Part shown: positions 1 through 10,856 of the stretch, in pieces | Position numbering within the stretch: the first letter of the stretch is position 1 | How the letters are laid out: every line of letters begins with the position of its first letter | Source: Leucogyrophana mollusca | Lineage: Eukaryota > Basidiomycota > Agaricomycetes > Boletales | Length of the DNA: 64,000 nt | Direction: 5' to 3' | Assembly: GCA_021014945.1 (NCBI GenBank) | Contig: MU266469.1 | Span: forward strand, 1 to 64,000 | Translations under genes and position numbers: made by a program | The notes under the pieces: generated by a model | Databases searched by the model: none | What the model was told of the DNA's origin: nothing | What the model saw: the letters and a program-made list of their open reading frames with translations, nothing else

Positions 1-725
1 TCGGCTTCGGACATGTCCTTGAGACCGTCTGCTCCCCCCATTGATTTCTTGTCTACCAGTACTTGTCTGGTTTGGGCTTCACACTTCGCGAGCATGCTGG
101 CGTGTTCTGGGGTTACCCCAGACTGTATCGCCGCCGCGTATGAGCGTTGCGGTTGTACAATCTGCGGTCCCTGAGAGTTCACGTCTGCTTGTTCGTCGAT
201 ATGTGTGACCGCAGAGACGACTGCACTCTCCAATAGTTCCGTTGAGTTGTCCAGTAGTGTGCTTACCTCCTCCGTTACTCTTGTCATTGTCTCTGCCGAC
301 TTTTTGCTCCTTTCTATCATCGCCTCGAGTTTCTCTGTCTGTTCTCCTAGGAGTGCTAGGGGTCCCTCCATTTGGGCCTTGAGGGCGTTGATGATGTGCG
401 AGGTTGAGCGCTCGAGACATGCTTCTTCGAGTAGTATCGCTATGGCTCTGATGGTGTCGACGTGGAGAGCTGAGAGATTCGGGGCGGTGGTGGAGAATTC
501 GAGTAGGGCGGTGCTGAGCGTCTCTATCGTGATTCCAGCTGCAGGTATGTGAAAGCCTTTTTCGTAGAGGAATTTCTTTGCTGAAATGGCGCTCTTCACT
601 ATGGACTGTTGATTTGAGTTCGCTATTAGGTCTGATCTTGCTCTGAGTTGGGCGAAAAGAGGCTGGGCCGTGTCCCTTCTGCTGCTTGATCTCGTGGGGA
701 CGGTTTGGCTTTGTGGCTGCGACAT
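1..725 (-). CDS. Retrotransposon-type ORF1 protein, 5' part, cut by window edge
   Basis: An open frame starts with ATG at 725 on the minus strand and runs without a stop to base 1, giving about 241 residues and continuing outside the window. The N-terminus is Ser/Gln/Thr-rich. Two predicted helical stretches follow (SAISAKKFLYEKGFHIPA, then a segment with TIRAIAILLEEACLERS), then a likely coiled coil around residues 115-165 and a block reading SYAAAIQSGVTPEHASMLAK before the edge. This layout resembles ORF1 proteins encoded upstream of reverse transcriptase in basidiomycete LINE elements, from memory of the family and not checked. No reverse transcriptase or zinc knuckle is in view because these would lie downstream, beyond base 1. 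It could also be a domesticated host gene. The frame is intact so far. Confidence 0.5.
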   Translation of the reverse strand, partial: MSQPQSQTVPTRSSSRRDTAQPLFAQLRARSDLIANSNQQSIVKSAISAKKFLYEKGFHIPAAGITIETLSTALLEFSTTAPNLSALHVDTIRAIAILLEEACLERSTSHIINALKAQMEGPLALLGEQTEKLEAMIERSKKSAETMTRVTEEVSTLLDNSTELLESAVVSAVTHIDEQADVNSQGPQIVQPQRSYAAAIQSGVTPEHASMLAKCEAQTRQVLVDKKSMGGADGLKDMSEA

Positions 726-2145
726 TATGGGTATAACCGGCGTAGTGACAGGATCTTAGAACTTCAGAGGTATTAAGTTAAGAAGCTAAGTTATTATAGA
801 GCTATGTGAGGTCGGACTGTGTTGAAGGGACCGAGGGGGACGTTCCTCGGCGTCGTCTTGAGCCGGGGTCCTCGGGGTGCCAGGCGTGGTGATGGTGGTG
901 CCTGGTAAAGAAGCTCATGGATTCCAATATACTTCTCGGAATCGCAGTAGATTGTATATTTACAATCCTACGGGCTAGAATATGTTCTCGCAGTCGTCCT
1001 ATAACCCCTGAAACTAGTAGCAGCACACATTCTGTCTCACCTCACTTCAGCGCGACCTTTACGATGTTACGATAACTAAACCCAGTAGCTCACCGTAGAA
1101 GTATTGTAAGATAAAGTGTCTTGCCATTAAATGTCTGGTGGTCGCTTAGGGCCTTGCTTCCACAGGACTCAGCCCTCTAAATCTAGAAATCAAGTGGGGA
1201 TGATTCGTAGGCCTGAAGCGCCCAAGTATATTAGCTCTGGCAAGAAGGCACGGATTCTTTCCGACGTCGCGTTCGCAACTCTAGAATACGGAGTGATCAG
1301 AGTGAGGTGGAATCTTCAAGTGTCGAAGCGAATAAACAAGGGCCATACCCGGCCACTATATCATCAAGCGCAAGTTGGTGAGTATATTAGCATGGCATTC
1401 TACAGCATCATCTCCCTATCTCACAGACCCAGAACACAATAGCCAATGCGCAAAATCGGGATCACCTAACTTATGCGTCTGCCAGATTCTGCGCCGGAAA
1501 ACGATATCGTGACTGCGATCCCGATCATTTGGCCTTGCACTGAATTTCCCTCGGGCGCGCCCTGTCTCGTCTGAAGCTCTAAAGGCCTCCCTTTTTTTCG
1601 AGGCGTCTCTTTGGGTGAGAGAGCTTGTTGGGCCGTCTGTCAGTCGACTCAAAGAGTAGAAGTTGTTTGCAGCGACAGATGGCGCAGTTTATGGAAAATT
1701 CAAGCAGGCGAGGTCCGGCGAGGATGGCGCAAGTCAGAGAGGTGGTTATCTCTGCATCCGACACGACTACACTGAAACATTTTGAGCTAAAAGAGCGGTA
1801 GAGACGCCACATAATCCCGCGTGGTCGAGCGCGCGAATATCCACACGCCAGAGCGTTGGGAGGGAGGATAATAGGGGAGACAAAAAAATAACCAGAGTCG
1901 CGATCGACAGGCTCATGGCAGCGTGATCGTCATGGTTGGCCACCGGAGGTGTTGTTTGAGACTATTGTGCTGTAGCCTTTGAATGTAACAAAGACAAACA
2001 ACGTCACCATTTCCTAGCTAACTAAATTTTTGGGCTGTCTTGCAATAGTGACTTCTTCTTGGGACGGAAACCGACGCACATCTGTGCGCTAGCATTGGTG
2101 TCGAAGTAGGCTACACCTCTTCCGTCTTGGTCTTTTGGCATCGCG
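726..2145. other. Intergenic stretch; possible 5'UTR of the retroelement
   Basis: No convincing gene. Bases 726-1100 lie directly upstream of the ORF1-type gene and may hold its leader or promoter; 835-900 is G-rich on the plus strand. A 103-codon open frame at 1131-1442 has no recognisable domain and no splice partners. From about 1450 to 2145 only short random frames occur. Confidence 0.4.
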
Positions 2146-4357
2146 ATGAAATGTTTGCGACCATACCGCACCGCTCGGACACTTATGCAGGAGCTGGTTG
2201 GAACATCCCCCTTCCACACCTCAGCTACACTGCATGCTTCCGCACATAAGAGCTCCCGCCATATTACAGGTAAGCACCGCGACTTCTCTTTGCGAGGAAC
2301 CCCTCATTCAATGCTTTCCTTAGCGCCATCGTCTCGCACGCGACTCGCGAAAGACCTGAAACCCCGCTCCCGCGGCAAGCTGGACGTCGCTCCCCGCCCA
2401 AAGGCAGATCACAGCAATCCTTCACGACCTAAATTTACAAGAGATAGTGTACCCCATGAGGGCGTATCTCCTCGTGAACGCGGCCCCATTCGACGGAGAA
2501 TTTCAGCAGAAGCCCATGGCACCTCATCCCGGAAATTGGAGTCGGAAGCTCCCCTTGACTTGAAACATTGGGCTGCCCGTGCACACTCCGAGCGCACCGA
2601 CAAGCGTGCAGCTGTGGCTCGGCGATACCAAAACGTCGAAAACCCTCTACAAGGCGAGTTCGATCTCTCGACCGAGTCCGAGTCCTCTCGCCAACTTCCG
2701 AAGAACTTCACCTCCCCACCACTCCTGGACGGTCTTCTTGCGTCTCTTCGGGAGTCTCTCCCTGCTGACGCACGCCCAACCCCAATACAGGCCTTGTCGC
2801 TGAAGCATCTATTCAAGGAGCGAGACTCCGCTGAACCATGGCGCCAGTTCCTGCTCGCATCTGAAACTGGATCTGGAAAATCCATTGCGTACCTTCTCCC
2901 CATGCTACAAGATCTTAAGAAATCCGAATTACGTGACCCTTCTCCAACATCAGATCCACCCGGACCTCAACGAGCTATCAACCCTCGTGGAATCATACTC
3001 TCGCCTACCCACGAGCTGTCCCGCCAACTCTCCTCATTTGCCAAAAGACTTCTTCATAACATCAAGTTGCGTGTCCTTTGTGCGTCGCGCGCGAACATGC
3101 CGAGTGCTCCAATTCGGAACCGCACAGCATCAAAGATGGCCGGGGACTTTTCTGGGCCTATGGGTCCTGGGGAGTTTGAGATTTTGAAAGGAGGAAAATC
3201 GAGGCCAGTGGACATCTTAGTCGGTACGCCAATGAAAGTCCTTGAAATGGCCCGAGGAAGGGGTTGGAACTGGGAAGAAAGAGATCGGAAAAGACGACTG
3301 GCGGAGGATCCAAAGGCTCTCGAGGAAACCGATCCTGAAACAGACAAGGTTGCTCCTGCACGAAGGTACTGGGTTGACGAACCAGAGATGAGCCTGGCTG
3401 GTATCGAGTGGGTTGTAGTAGATGAAGCCGACGTTCTCTTCGGTAAGTGAATTCCCTTCGAATCATAAGAAGTTGTAATGCTGACTTCTCTTAGATCCTG
3501 ATTTCCAGCAATCAACGCGTATGCTGCTTGCGGACATCGCCGCAGCACGAGGGCACCCTGTCTCATTCATCCCAGATACACCCCTTTTACCTGCTTCCCC
3601 TGAAGCTCCCCAAACAGCCGCCTTCAACTACCCTTTCAATCTCGTGCTCACCTCTGCCACTATTCCATCCTCACTTGCCTCCTACCTAGACACCTATCAC
3701 CCGACGCTCACGCGCCTTGCCTCACCTAACCTTCATCACCTCCCACGGACAATCAAGACCGAGTACGCCGGCTGGACAGGCGGGAATCGCAATGCCGACA
3801 TTGAGCGGCGTGTGCGACGCGTCTGGGCCGAGGATGCACTCGCGTGCGCAAAAATGGGCCTTCCGGTGGATCTATCAAAGGTGCTGGTGTTTTGCAATCG
3901 GAGAAGCAAGGTCGAGGACTTGAGCGCGTATTTGACTGAGAAAGGTATCAAGAACGTCGCATTGACGGGTACTGCTGACGGACGGAAGCGTGGGTCGAAT
4001 CACCATCTCAATGGATTCCTCAGGGCGAAAACGACTGTGCCATCCTCATCCACTTCCCTTCCTTCGTCAGAGGCTGACGTCCCACCTCCCCCTGCCAATC
4101 CATCAGCAGATCCGAAGGAAAACCCGCACGTCATGATCACCACCTCCCTCTTATCACGCGGCCTTGATTTCTCACCAGATATTCGTCACGTCTTTATTGT
4201 TGACGAACCACGAAACATGATCGACTTCTTGCACCGCGCTGGGCGTTCAGGCCGGGCGGGACAGGAAGGCAAAGTTGTGGTATTTGGGAGAACTAAAGGG
4301 AGAGGATCAGGACGGACAGAGGCTGTTAAGAAGAGAGTTGGGGCGCTAGTTGCGTAG
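2146..4357 (+). CDS. MRH4: Mitochondrial DEAD-box RNA helicase, MRH4 type
   Basis: ATP-dependent RNA helicase; MRH4 acts in mitochondria on large-subunit ribosome assembly. Exons 2146-3442 and 3495-4357 are joined across a 52-nt GT-AG intron that splits the codon after VDEADVLF, giving FDPDFQ. A second, in-frame 54-nt intron is likely at 2270-2323 (GTAAGC to TTAG); without it the frame also stays open, so the product is about 701 or 719 residues. Motifs in order: Q motif PTPIQALSL, Walker A ASETGSGKS, PTHELSRQL (Ia), GTPMKVLE, VDEAD (II), TSATIPSS (III), VLVFCNRRSKVEDL (IV), LLSRGLDF (V) and HRAGRSGRAGQEG (VI). The first 40 residues are basic and rich in Ser, Thr and Arg, as in a mitochondrial presequence. 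The gene is complete, and the family call is firm. Confidence 0.88.
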
Positions 4358-5587
4358 ACCCGTACGTATCCCTCCATTTGTTCATCTTCGGGGAATGCAG
4401 CATACATCACACCACTCATCTAATGTGGACATGCCCGTCTTTTGAGCTGTTTTGGTGTTGTCCGAAAGCGCAGCCCTCACCGGTTGGCTCATCAATGCCA
4501 GAGCCTAGAAAAGTACGGTTTTCGATTTAAATCGGCTTGTTTCTGTGGACTTCAAGATTCGCCACCCTCAGCTTAGATCCACAGGCAAGTCGGTTCGCCT
4601 TCTTTCAGCCGATCGGTATCCGCTGCTAGACCACCAACACCAACGTTCCCAGAAGTGAGTGGACTCGCTGTGGACTCGCCTTCTCCGATATTCGTGACGC
4701 TTGCCAGTGCAAATTGTCAAGCAAACAGGCACCGTACACGTGTGGTCACCTCATCGTTACGGCAATCTTGACGCCCCAATTAATTGTCTTTGCTATCCAA
4801 ATCCTCTCCGCCACATATGGCTTGATCTCCTGACCTGTGAAGGTAGCGAATAATCATCCTTCATTGTCGTGGGACCCGAGCAAGTCGGACGAAGTGCTCT
4901 TGTGGGTTATTCTTCTAAGTAACAGTAACAGCCCTCCCAGCCTTCCTATGGGCTGTGTCCGTCCAAAGGCGTACACACAACGAAGCCACTCGGATAATAT
5001 ACTTGACACTTGTCCCATTTGACTCGATGTCAGCATCAAAGAATCTGATGGCAAGGAAGCCTTTCAAACGATCAGCAACCGGCATCATGTATGATTGAGT
5101 TGTCAGCTGAGTACCGCCCGAGCTAACCTTTTGGTCATCTAGGTTTCTTTGCACATTCTGAACTGCTTTGCACCCCTTTGTCAGTGTGGGCCCAGGTTCC
5201 CATGTGTACGCCTCACACTGACACCAGACCCCGGTTGTAGCTGCTTCTGCACTTACGTCTCCTCACAGAGTTCTCGATTTTTGGATGGACAGCGATCCGA
5301 GGCAAATCCGAAGGCGAACCTGTGTGCACCTGCCCACGCATACTTCGTGGTACTCATTGATCGCCAATCAGCGAACACCGACAACACATCAAAAGATCGA
5401 CTGATGTGCGCCCACCGTGATCCCAACGGACGAGAGCTACAAGGGGTCAATGTGAAACAATAAAGGAACTTAATGTGGGCGCCACCTCTTCCTATAAAGC
5501 TTTCTGGAGAATGAAGTTCTTGTTCAGTACAATCCTGTGAGTAAGTTAGATCTCCAAGCCCGTCGTGGGTGCTGAGAAAAGTAGAAG
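4358..5587. other. Intergenic, no gene seen
   Basis: About 1.2 kb between two plus-strand genes. Only short overlapping open frames on both strands were found, none with splice partners or domain motifs. It presumably holds the 3'UTR of the helicase gene and the promoter of the membrane protein gene. Confidence 0.5.
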
Positions 5588-8054
5588 ATGCCCTTCACCC
5601 CGCTCAAGTCTCTTCCGCGACAAACCTTCCCTGGGGGACAAAGTCTTCGCCGTGTTCGACGTCACCTGTGGCCGACCTTCATCATTTTACTTCAACTCCT
5701 CATTCTCACCTTCGCATGGGGATTTGTTGGGACAGTATTCTACCAGGAACAAATAGCGCTTCCTGATTCCACTGCGAACTTCATCAACAGCCAGCCAAGC
5801 GACACAACTCTCATAGTCACGTTGTTGGCGACGGTCTTATCCGTCTTAAGCACATTGTACGTTATCCGTAGCGTTGACCGTGCGCTGCAACTCATGCCGC
5901 CAACGCGACGATCTAGCCTGTTCACCACCGCTATTCGGATCGCTTTGACACGCCGTTTATCTCAGCCTCTCCAGATATCCTCTCTGAGCGCAGGTATCGA
6001 ATTATCTAAAGGGTCGTTTATCCTGTCCTCGCGACACGCACAATGGACCCTCGCTACGCTATTCTGCAGCGTGATGCTCCGGACGTTGACTGCTGGGTAA
6101 GTGTGATTCTTCTGTTAAATACACATGACCTTACAGGAAAACCTACAGCTGGACTACACTTTTGACTCCAATGCCTATCCTCTTAAGTCTACAAATGACT
6201 GGCCAAGAGATAAACCTTGGAAGTGCCGTATTTTTGAATCACTTTGCTACGCAGACGGGCTATCCTTCAGGGCCTTCTCCCGAATACCCCAGTCCCCAAA
6301 GCCCTTTATTGGGGGGATATATGCCTCAACGTGAGAAATCCTAGTCCTGTGCTTGACAATGATCCTGACGTACACAACGTTTTGACACAATGTGCCCAGA
6401 GTACACAGGAGAACTTGTTCCGTACATCTGGTCCAGCGGTAACTCTGCAACGCTTCGTGGTACAGAACTTCCGAGTTTTGTGGTTTATGGAGGTTCAGCT
6501 TATAATTATTCCACCGGTAAGTCGACAACTTTTGGCTCTCGAATACTCAAGGCGTGTACCTCTTTAAGGCGGTGTACTTGCGAACAACGCCGAGGATGGG
6601 AGCCACTATGGAAATGCTGCTGTCCTAAGTGGATCCGGTGCTCGCCGTCAAGGATTGTCAACGAATTACACCATTGTGCAACAAGGGCTGACTGCAGACG
6701 TATCCTGCCGGCCACAGAATTTGCCCGATACCGATGTATATCCAATGCGCATCTCCTTCAACCAGTCTGATTTGCACTCGGACCTCTCGATTCCCCAGTT
6801 CAACTTCGACTCTTCAGCGAACTACACGTTGCAGACATGGGACTGGGTAGCTCAGTGCATGGACGACTCATACTCTGGTGAGTAATGAGTTTTTTCGGTC
6901 GAACTCATGGGTTCATAAGTGCAAATAGTGGAAAGCACGCTGGTCACTATTGGAGATAGTTCTGGAGAGCTATTCGGGAGCGGCGCGATGGCTAATGGTG
7001 TATGTCCTTACCAGAACTTCGCGGGACCATCGAATCAGTCCTTCAGTAAGTGGGAAACCGTCGTTCAGTGATAGTTCAAAGTTAACGTTTTTCCTTTCCT
7101 GCGTAACAGTTATCCTTCTGCAAGGAGCTGGCGCCAACCAGTCATATGGTGGGGTCCCCTTTTCCGCGGCTTGTGAAGTCACTCCGCTTCTCACCACTGC
7201 GAGCGTCGACTTTAACGGAGGGATCATCAACGTCCACGATGTCACCAACACGGTACCACTAGAGTCGGATGGCACCAACGGTTACCTCGGCTATGCCATC
7301 TCTGATCAAATCCACGCTGCATTCTATTTTGCACATTACCCTTACGGTAACTCTGTGGCGGACGCCATCGCGGCCAATTGCGTCGTGAATGGTGCATTGA
7401 ACATGGAGCGTTTGGTCAGCAGTTTTATTTTCACGCGAAATTTCGTCTCAACACCTGTCTAAATACTTACAGGAATTGTTTATGCAAGGAGTCGTGGAAA
7501 TAATGGCCACGGTGAGCTCCTCGTCTTGATTAGTGCCACGAGCTGTGAATTGAGCACCGTTGTAGTCATTTCGGGCATTGTATACCGTCAACGGCACTTT
7601 CTCGGAAAACAACATCACAAGTGACATGATCACCCCTGTCACCGGCAACATGTACATCGAGACCATCGGCTGGACATACCACTCCCCGACTTACCTTCTT
7701 GTCCTCATACCAATGACGACTATCGGGATTCTCACGGTTGTGGCAATGGTTTATGGCTGGAGAGATGCAAAGGGAGGACTGGGTCAAGGTGTAGTGGATG
7801 GAAGCCTCGACGACGATTTGGAAGAAGATGTGTCGTTCAATCCGACTAACTCACTGCATATTATCATGGCGTCCTCGGCGGGTGGCCTCGACAGCGCTCT
7901 GAAGGGGTTCACTACGACTGCAATATCGACGAACGAAAACCTCAAAATACGCTTGGGCGTTCTGAGCGATGGGAGAACCGCATTGGTGTTGGATGATATG
8001 ACGACGAAGTTGGGGAAGTCGCCATCCATGACTGATTCGTTCCAGTCGGGATAG
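5588..8054 (+). CDS. Multi-exon integral membrane protein of unknown function
   Basis: Eight exons rebuilt from splice sites and frame: 5588-6096, 6137-6330, 6400-6516, 6569-6877, 6929-7045, 7110-7414, 7473-7511 and 7566-8054, about 692 residues. Two hydrophobic helices lie near the N-terminus (around residues 35-57, LQLLILTFAWGFVGTVFY, and 75-93). A long region follows with several N-glycosylation sequons (NYS, NYT, NQS, NGT, NIT) and scattered cysteines, as in a lumenal or extracellular domain. A last helix (YLLVLIPMTTIGILTVVAMV) precedes an acidic tail of about 110 residues. The reading QQGLTADVSC is typical, from memory, of an uncharacterised Agaricomycete membrane family. The sixth donor (GTCAGC at 7415) and the first intron, only 40 nt, are the weakest parts of the model. 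No function is claimed. Confidence 0.72.
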
Positions 8055-8909
8055 CGGATACATCTGGTATGCCTTTGCGGAGCTGCTATGGAATTGTATT
8101 TCTCAACCATGCTTCGTGGCACAGCGATCCAAGGCTTTCGAAGTCGACGTAACACCTGCTGGCCTGGTCGTAAACTCGGCTCGCACATGCCTCGTATATT
8201 ATGGGAGATTCCAGCAATGGACACCTCGATCTGCTATCACCTAGTACCGAGTAACTGCGGTGGGACGAGGCCTTCACGGAACAGTATCAGAGCAGATATT
8301 GGCATAGATCAGCCTTAGGCATGTCCGTCCATAGATACCGCCAGTCACCTACGCGTCGCGTAGCTTTGGAACTTCTTAACCCCCCCTGCGGCGGGGATGG
8401 TCATCCGTCGAAATAAGCACTCATACACCCCGATTCCACCGATAAAAAAAACAAATACTTTTGACAAGAACTAAAGATTCTCGACCCACGTACAATTCAA
8501 TAAAGTGGGAGACGAGGACTTTCACCCCAATATTCACACAAGGACAGGAGGGCATCGATCCCCGCGCTGTGAGGCAACGGTGCGTGATGAGAAAGACTTT
8601 GGGCAGGAAGGATCGAGGTAGGCCGTAACATGTGGATGGTGCTGGATATGGTAGGCTTGACCGTACGTGCGGAGAGGGTTAGAGGGTGTCGCCTGTAAGC
8701 AGCCGCGTCATGCCGAAATCGGTTTCAACAGCTTCACTAACCTCCTGACCCTTCACTCCCGGCCCCTCGCCCCATGTCGACGCCATCGAACCCCATGGAA
8801 TCTGCAGATGCGCGTCGTGGGTTCCGCCGTCCGACAAAATTAATCGGAGGGAACCTTGGGATCGGGCGTGTTGCGTACTTCCCTGAAGATCAGGTCGAGA
8901 GTGGGGTAG
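8055..8909. other. Intergenic, no gene seen
   Basis: Only short frames. It separates the membrane protein gene from the first WD40 remnant; no repeat or regulatory element was recognised. Confidence 0.4.
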
Positions 8910-8953
8910 ATGCTTTACTACGATACGGATCCTAGCACCGAGCCCTGGCTCGA

Positions 8954-9765
8954 GTGGATGGAAAAATTGGCGGACGGAAGGAGGATTACATGTGGATTGG
9001 GAGAGGGCGGATTGGCCGTTTGGGATATGTTGAAGTGGATGAAGTTTGTGAGGTCAAAGGACCTCGTGTTTGGAGGCTGGCCTATTCTCCAGACGGGCAT
9101 TGGATCGCAACTGCATCGTTGGGCCCTGAGCAAGTGGTACACTTGGGGGATGCAGGCACTGGCAGGCAGGTCAGAGAGCCGCTGGAATGCGACGACCGCA
9201 TCGCCTACGTAGGGTTCTCGCCAGACGGCTTGCGGATTGCTATTGGGTTAAGAAATGGCTCTTTCGAAGTGTTCGATACCGCGACCGGCGAGTGTCGTCA
9301 ATACCACACATAAAAGGCCATACAAATGCAGCGTGGTCGATTGTGTATTCGCGGGACGGTCGCCATCGCCGCGTCAGAAGATAAGAAGTACCCGCGTCAG
9401 GGATGCGAGCACAGGAGTCCATTGAAGTGGGGAAGGCGATGCTGGGACACGAGATCTACGTCGCGGACACCGAAAGTCCTGCCGATGGACAAAGAATTGT
9501 GAGTGCAGGGTATGATAGCACAGTCCAGGCTTGGGATTGGAGACACGACGACAGGTTAAAGAACCTTCGTGCTGGAAGCCTGGCAAATTCTGTGCAGTTC
9601 TTCCCTGGTGGCCGATACACCGTCAACGTCAGTAACGACGGCGAGATGTCCTTGTGGGACACGGAATCACTTGTACTCGGCTCGGCTTGTCAGTCCAGGT
9701 CTCATCTCTACTCTGACTATTCATCTTTACCACAGCCTGGTATCGCCAGTATCCGGGGCCCGTAG
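8954..9765 (+). pseudogene. Decayed WD40-repeat gene fragment
   Basis: WD40 blades can be read but only by changing frame. Around 9050-9313 come RLAYSPDGHWIATAS, GFSPDGLRIAIGLRNGSFEV and FDTATGEC, then a stop. Another frame carries KGHTNAAWSIVYSRDGR around 9310-9370. From 9403 a third frame holds IVSAGYDSTVQAWDWR and SNDGEMSLWDTESL. No GT-AG introns restore one frame across these breaks, so frameshifts and a stop are the simplest reading. The style (F/Y-SPDG, D-x-TG-x, L-W-D) is that of the large Agaricomycete WD40 and NACHT-WD40 families. A second fragment with a matching blade lies at 14.1 kb. Confidence 0.6.
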
Positions 9766-10856
9766 ACCTTGTTTCACACATACCCGCATTCTCCTCTGAC
9801 AAGTACCAAACGATTCGGTGTAGCTCGGACGACCCGAGTTTATTTAGGCTGTGCAAATATCCAAAGCGTTTGCGAACCCGCGGGTGTCTGGCCTCGTTGA
9901 AAGTTTCCTCCTACAAGACAAGATTTAGCATATCACACGGGTTAAAACTTAGCAGACCTCGACGACGATCATTTGGACGACCACATGCCCCCGATTCCAA
10001 GGGGCAGCAACGATCATCGAGCAAGTGCTGGTCTTGTTCTGCACAATGGATCCCGCATCGTGTCAGATAAAGTGAGCTTGAAACGTTGAAGCGAGACTTG
10101 AGAGGGGCCAGGATATGGACCATGAGAGGTGGGAAACAAGAGCGTGCGTTACGTGGGTGTCCTTCTTGTAATCGACCCCACGCTCACGACTCGCTCACGA
10201 CGACGACGACGAAGACCTCGCCACCACCAACAATTGTGCTTAGCCAAGACCACAACTGATCGAGCCTTGTTTGGGTGCGCTTTTCTTTTACGGTTTTGGA
10301 ACCCGCTCATAATATAAAACGACAGCTTTATGTACTTTCAATGATTTCAGTCGTCTACCTGCGTAGGTCATCGAGGCTACGGTAGCTTTTGAATTCCGTC
10401 TTCTGTCTTCTGGAAATTTGAAAAACATGGAAATTAACGGTCAAGATGGAGAGAAAATGGACAGTGATGATGGTCCAGCCAACCAGCCAAATCCTTATCT
10501 CGTCTATATCCTACACAAGTCGACGCGAACGCGTGCCAGGTTCACAATAGCCAAGCAGTCTCTTACGGGTTGGGACATAAAATGAGGATCGAAAGAGCAC
10601 GTGTAGCGAGTGAATGTACAGGACGGCATAGCCTCCGTGCTGACGAGCGAGGATGAGACGCCCATGGAGTCCTAACTTCGTGTGTGTGCCAAAATAACGA
10701 GCGCCTCGTGCTGTATGTATTATTACAATATTCTTCCTGTGTTTATGATCAGCGCCCACAGATATTATAAGAGCAAACTCACCTTGAGTAGGCGCCCCTT
10801 TCACCCCCATCACCCCGAACACCTTCACTAAGTCCACACTCGTCGTCTCCAAAAGA
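9766..10856. other. Intergenic, possible further remnant of the WD40 gene
   Basis: Short frames only. Around 9760-10080 some frames may be the decayed 3' end of the WD40 fragment, but nothing can be aligned by eye. The last 200 bases should contain the promoter of the kelch gene. Confidence 0.35.

Noticed and set aside
1131..1442. 103-codon open frame on the plus strand
   Set aside because: No domain, no splice partners and composition like random reading; not called as a gene.
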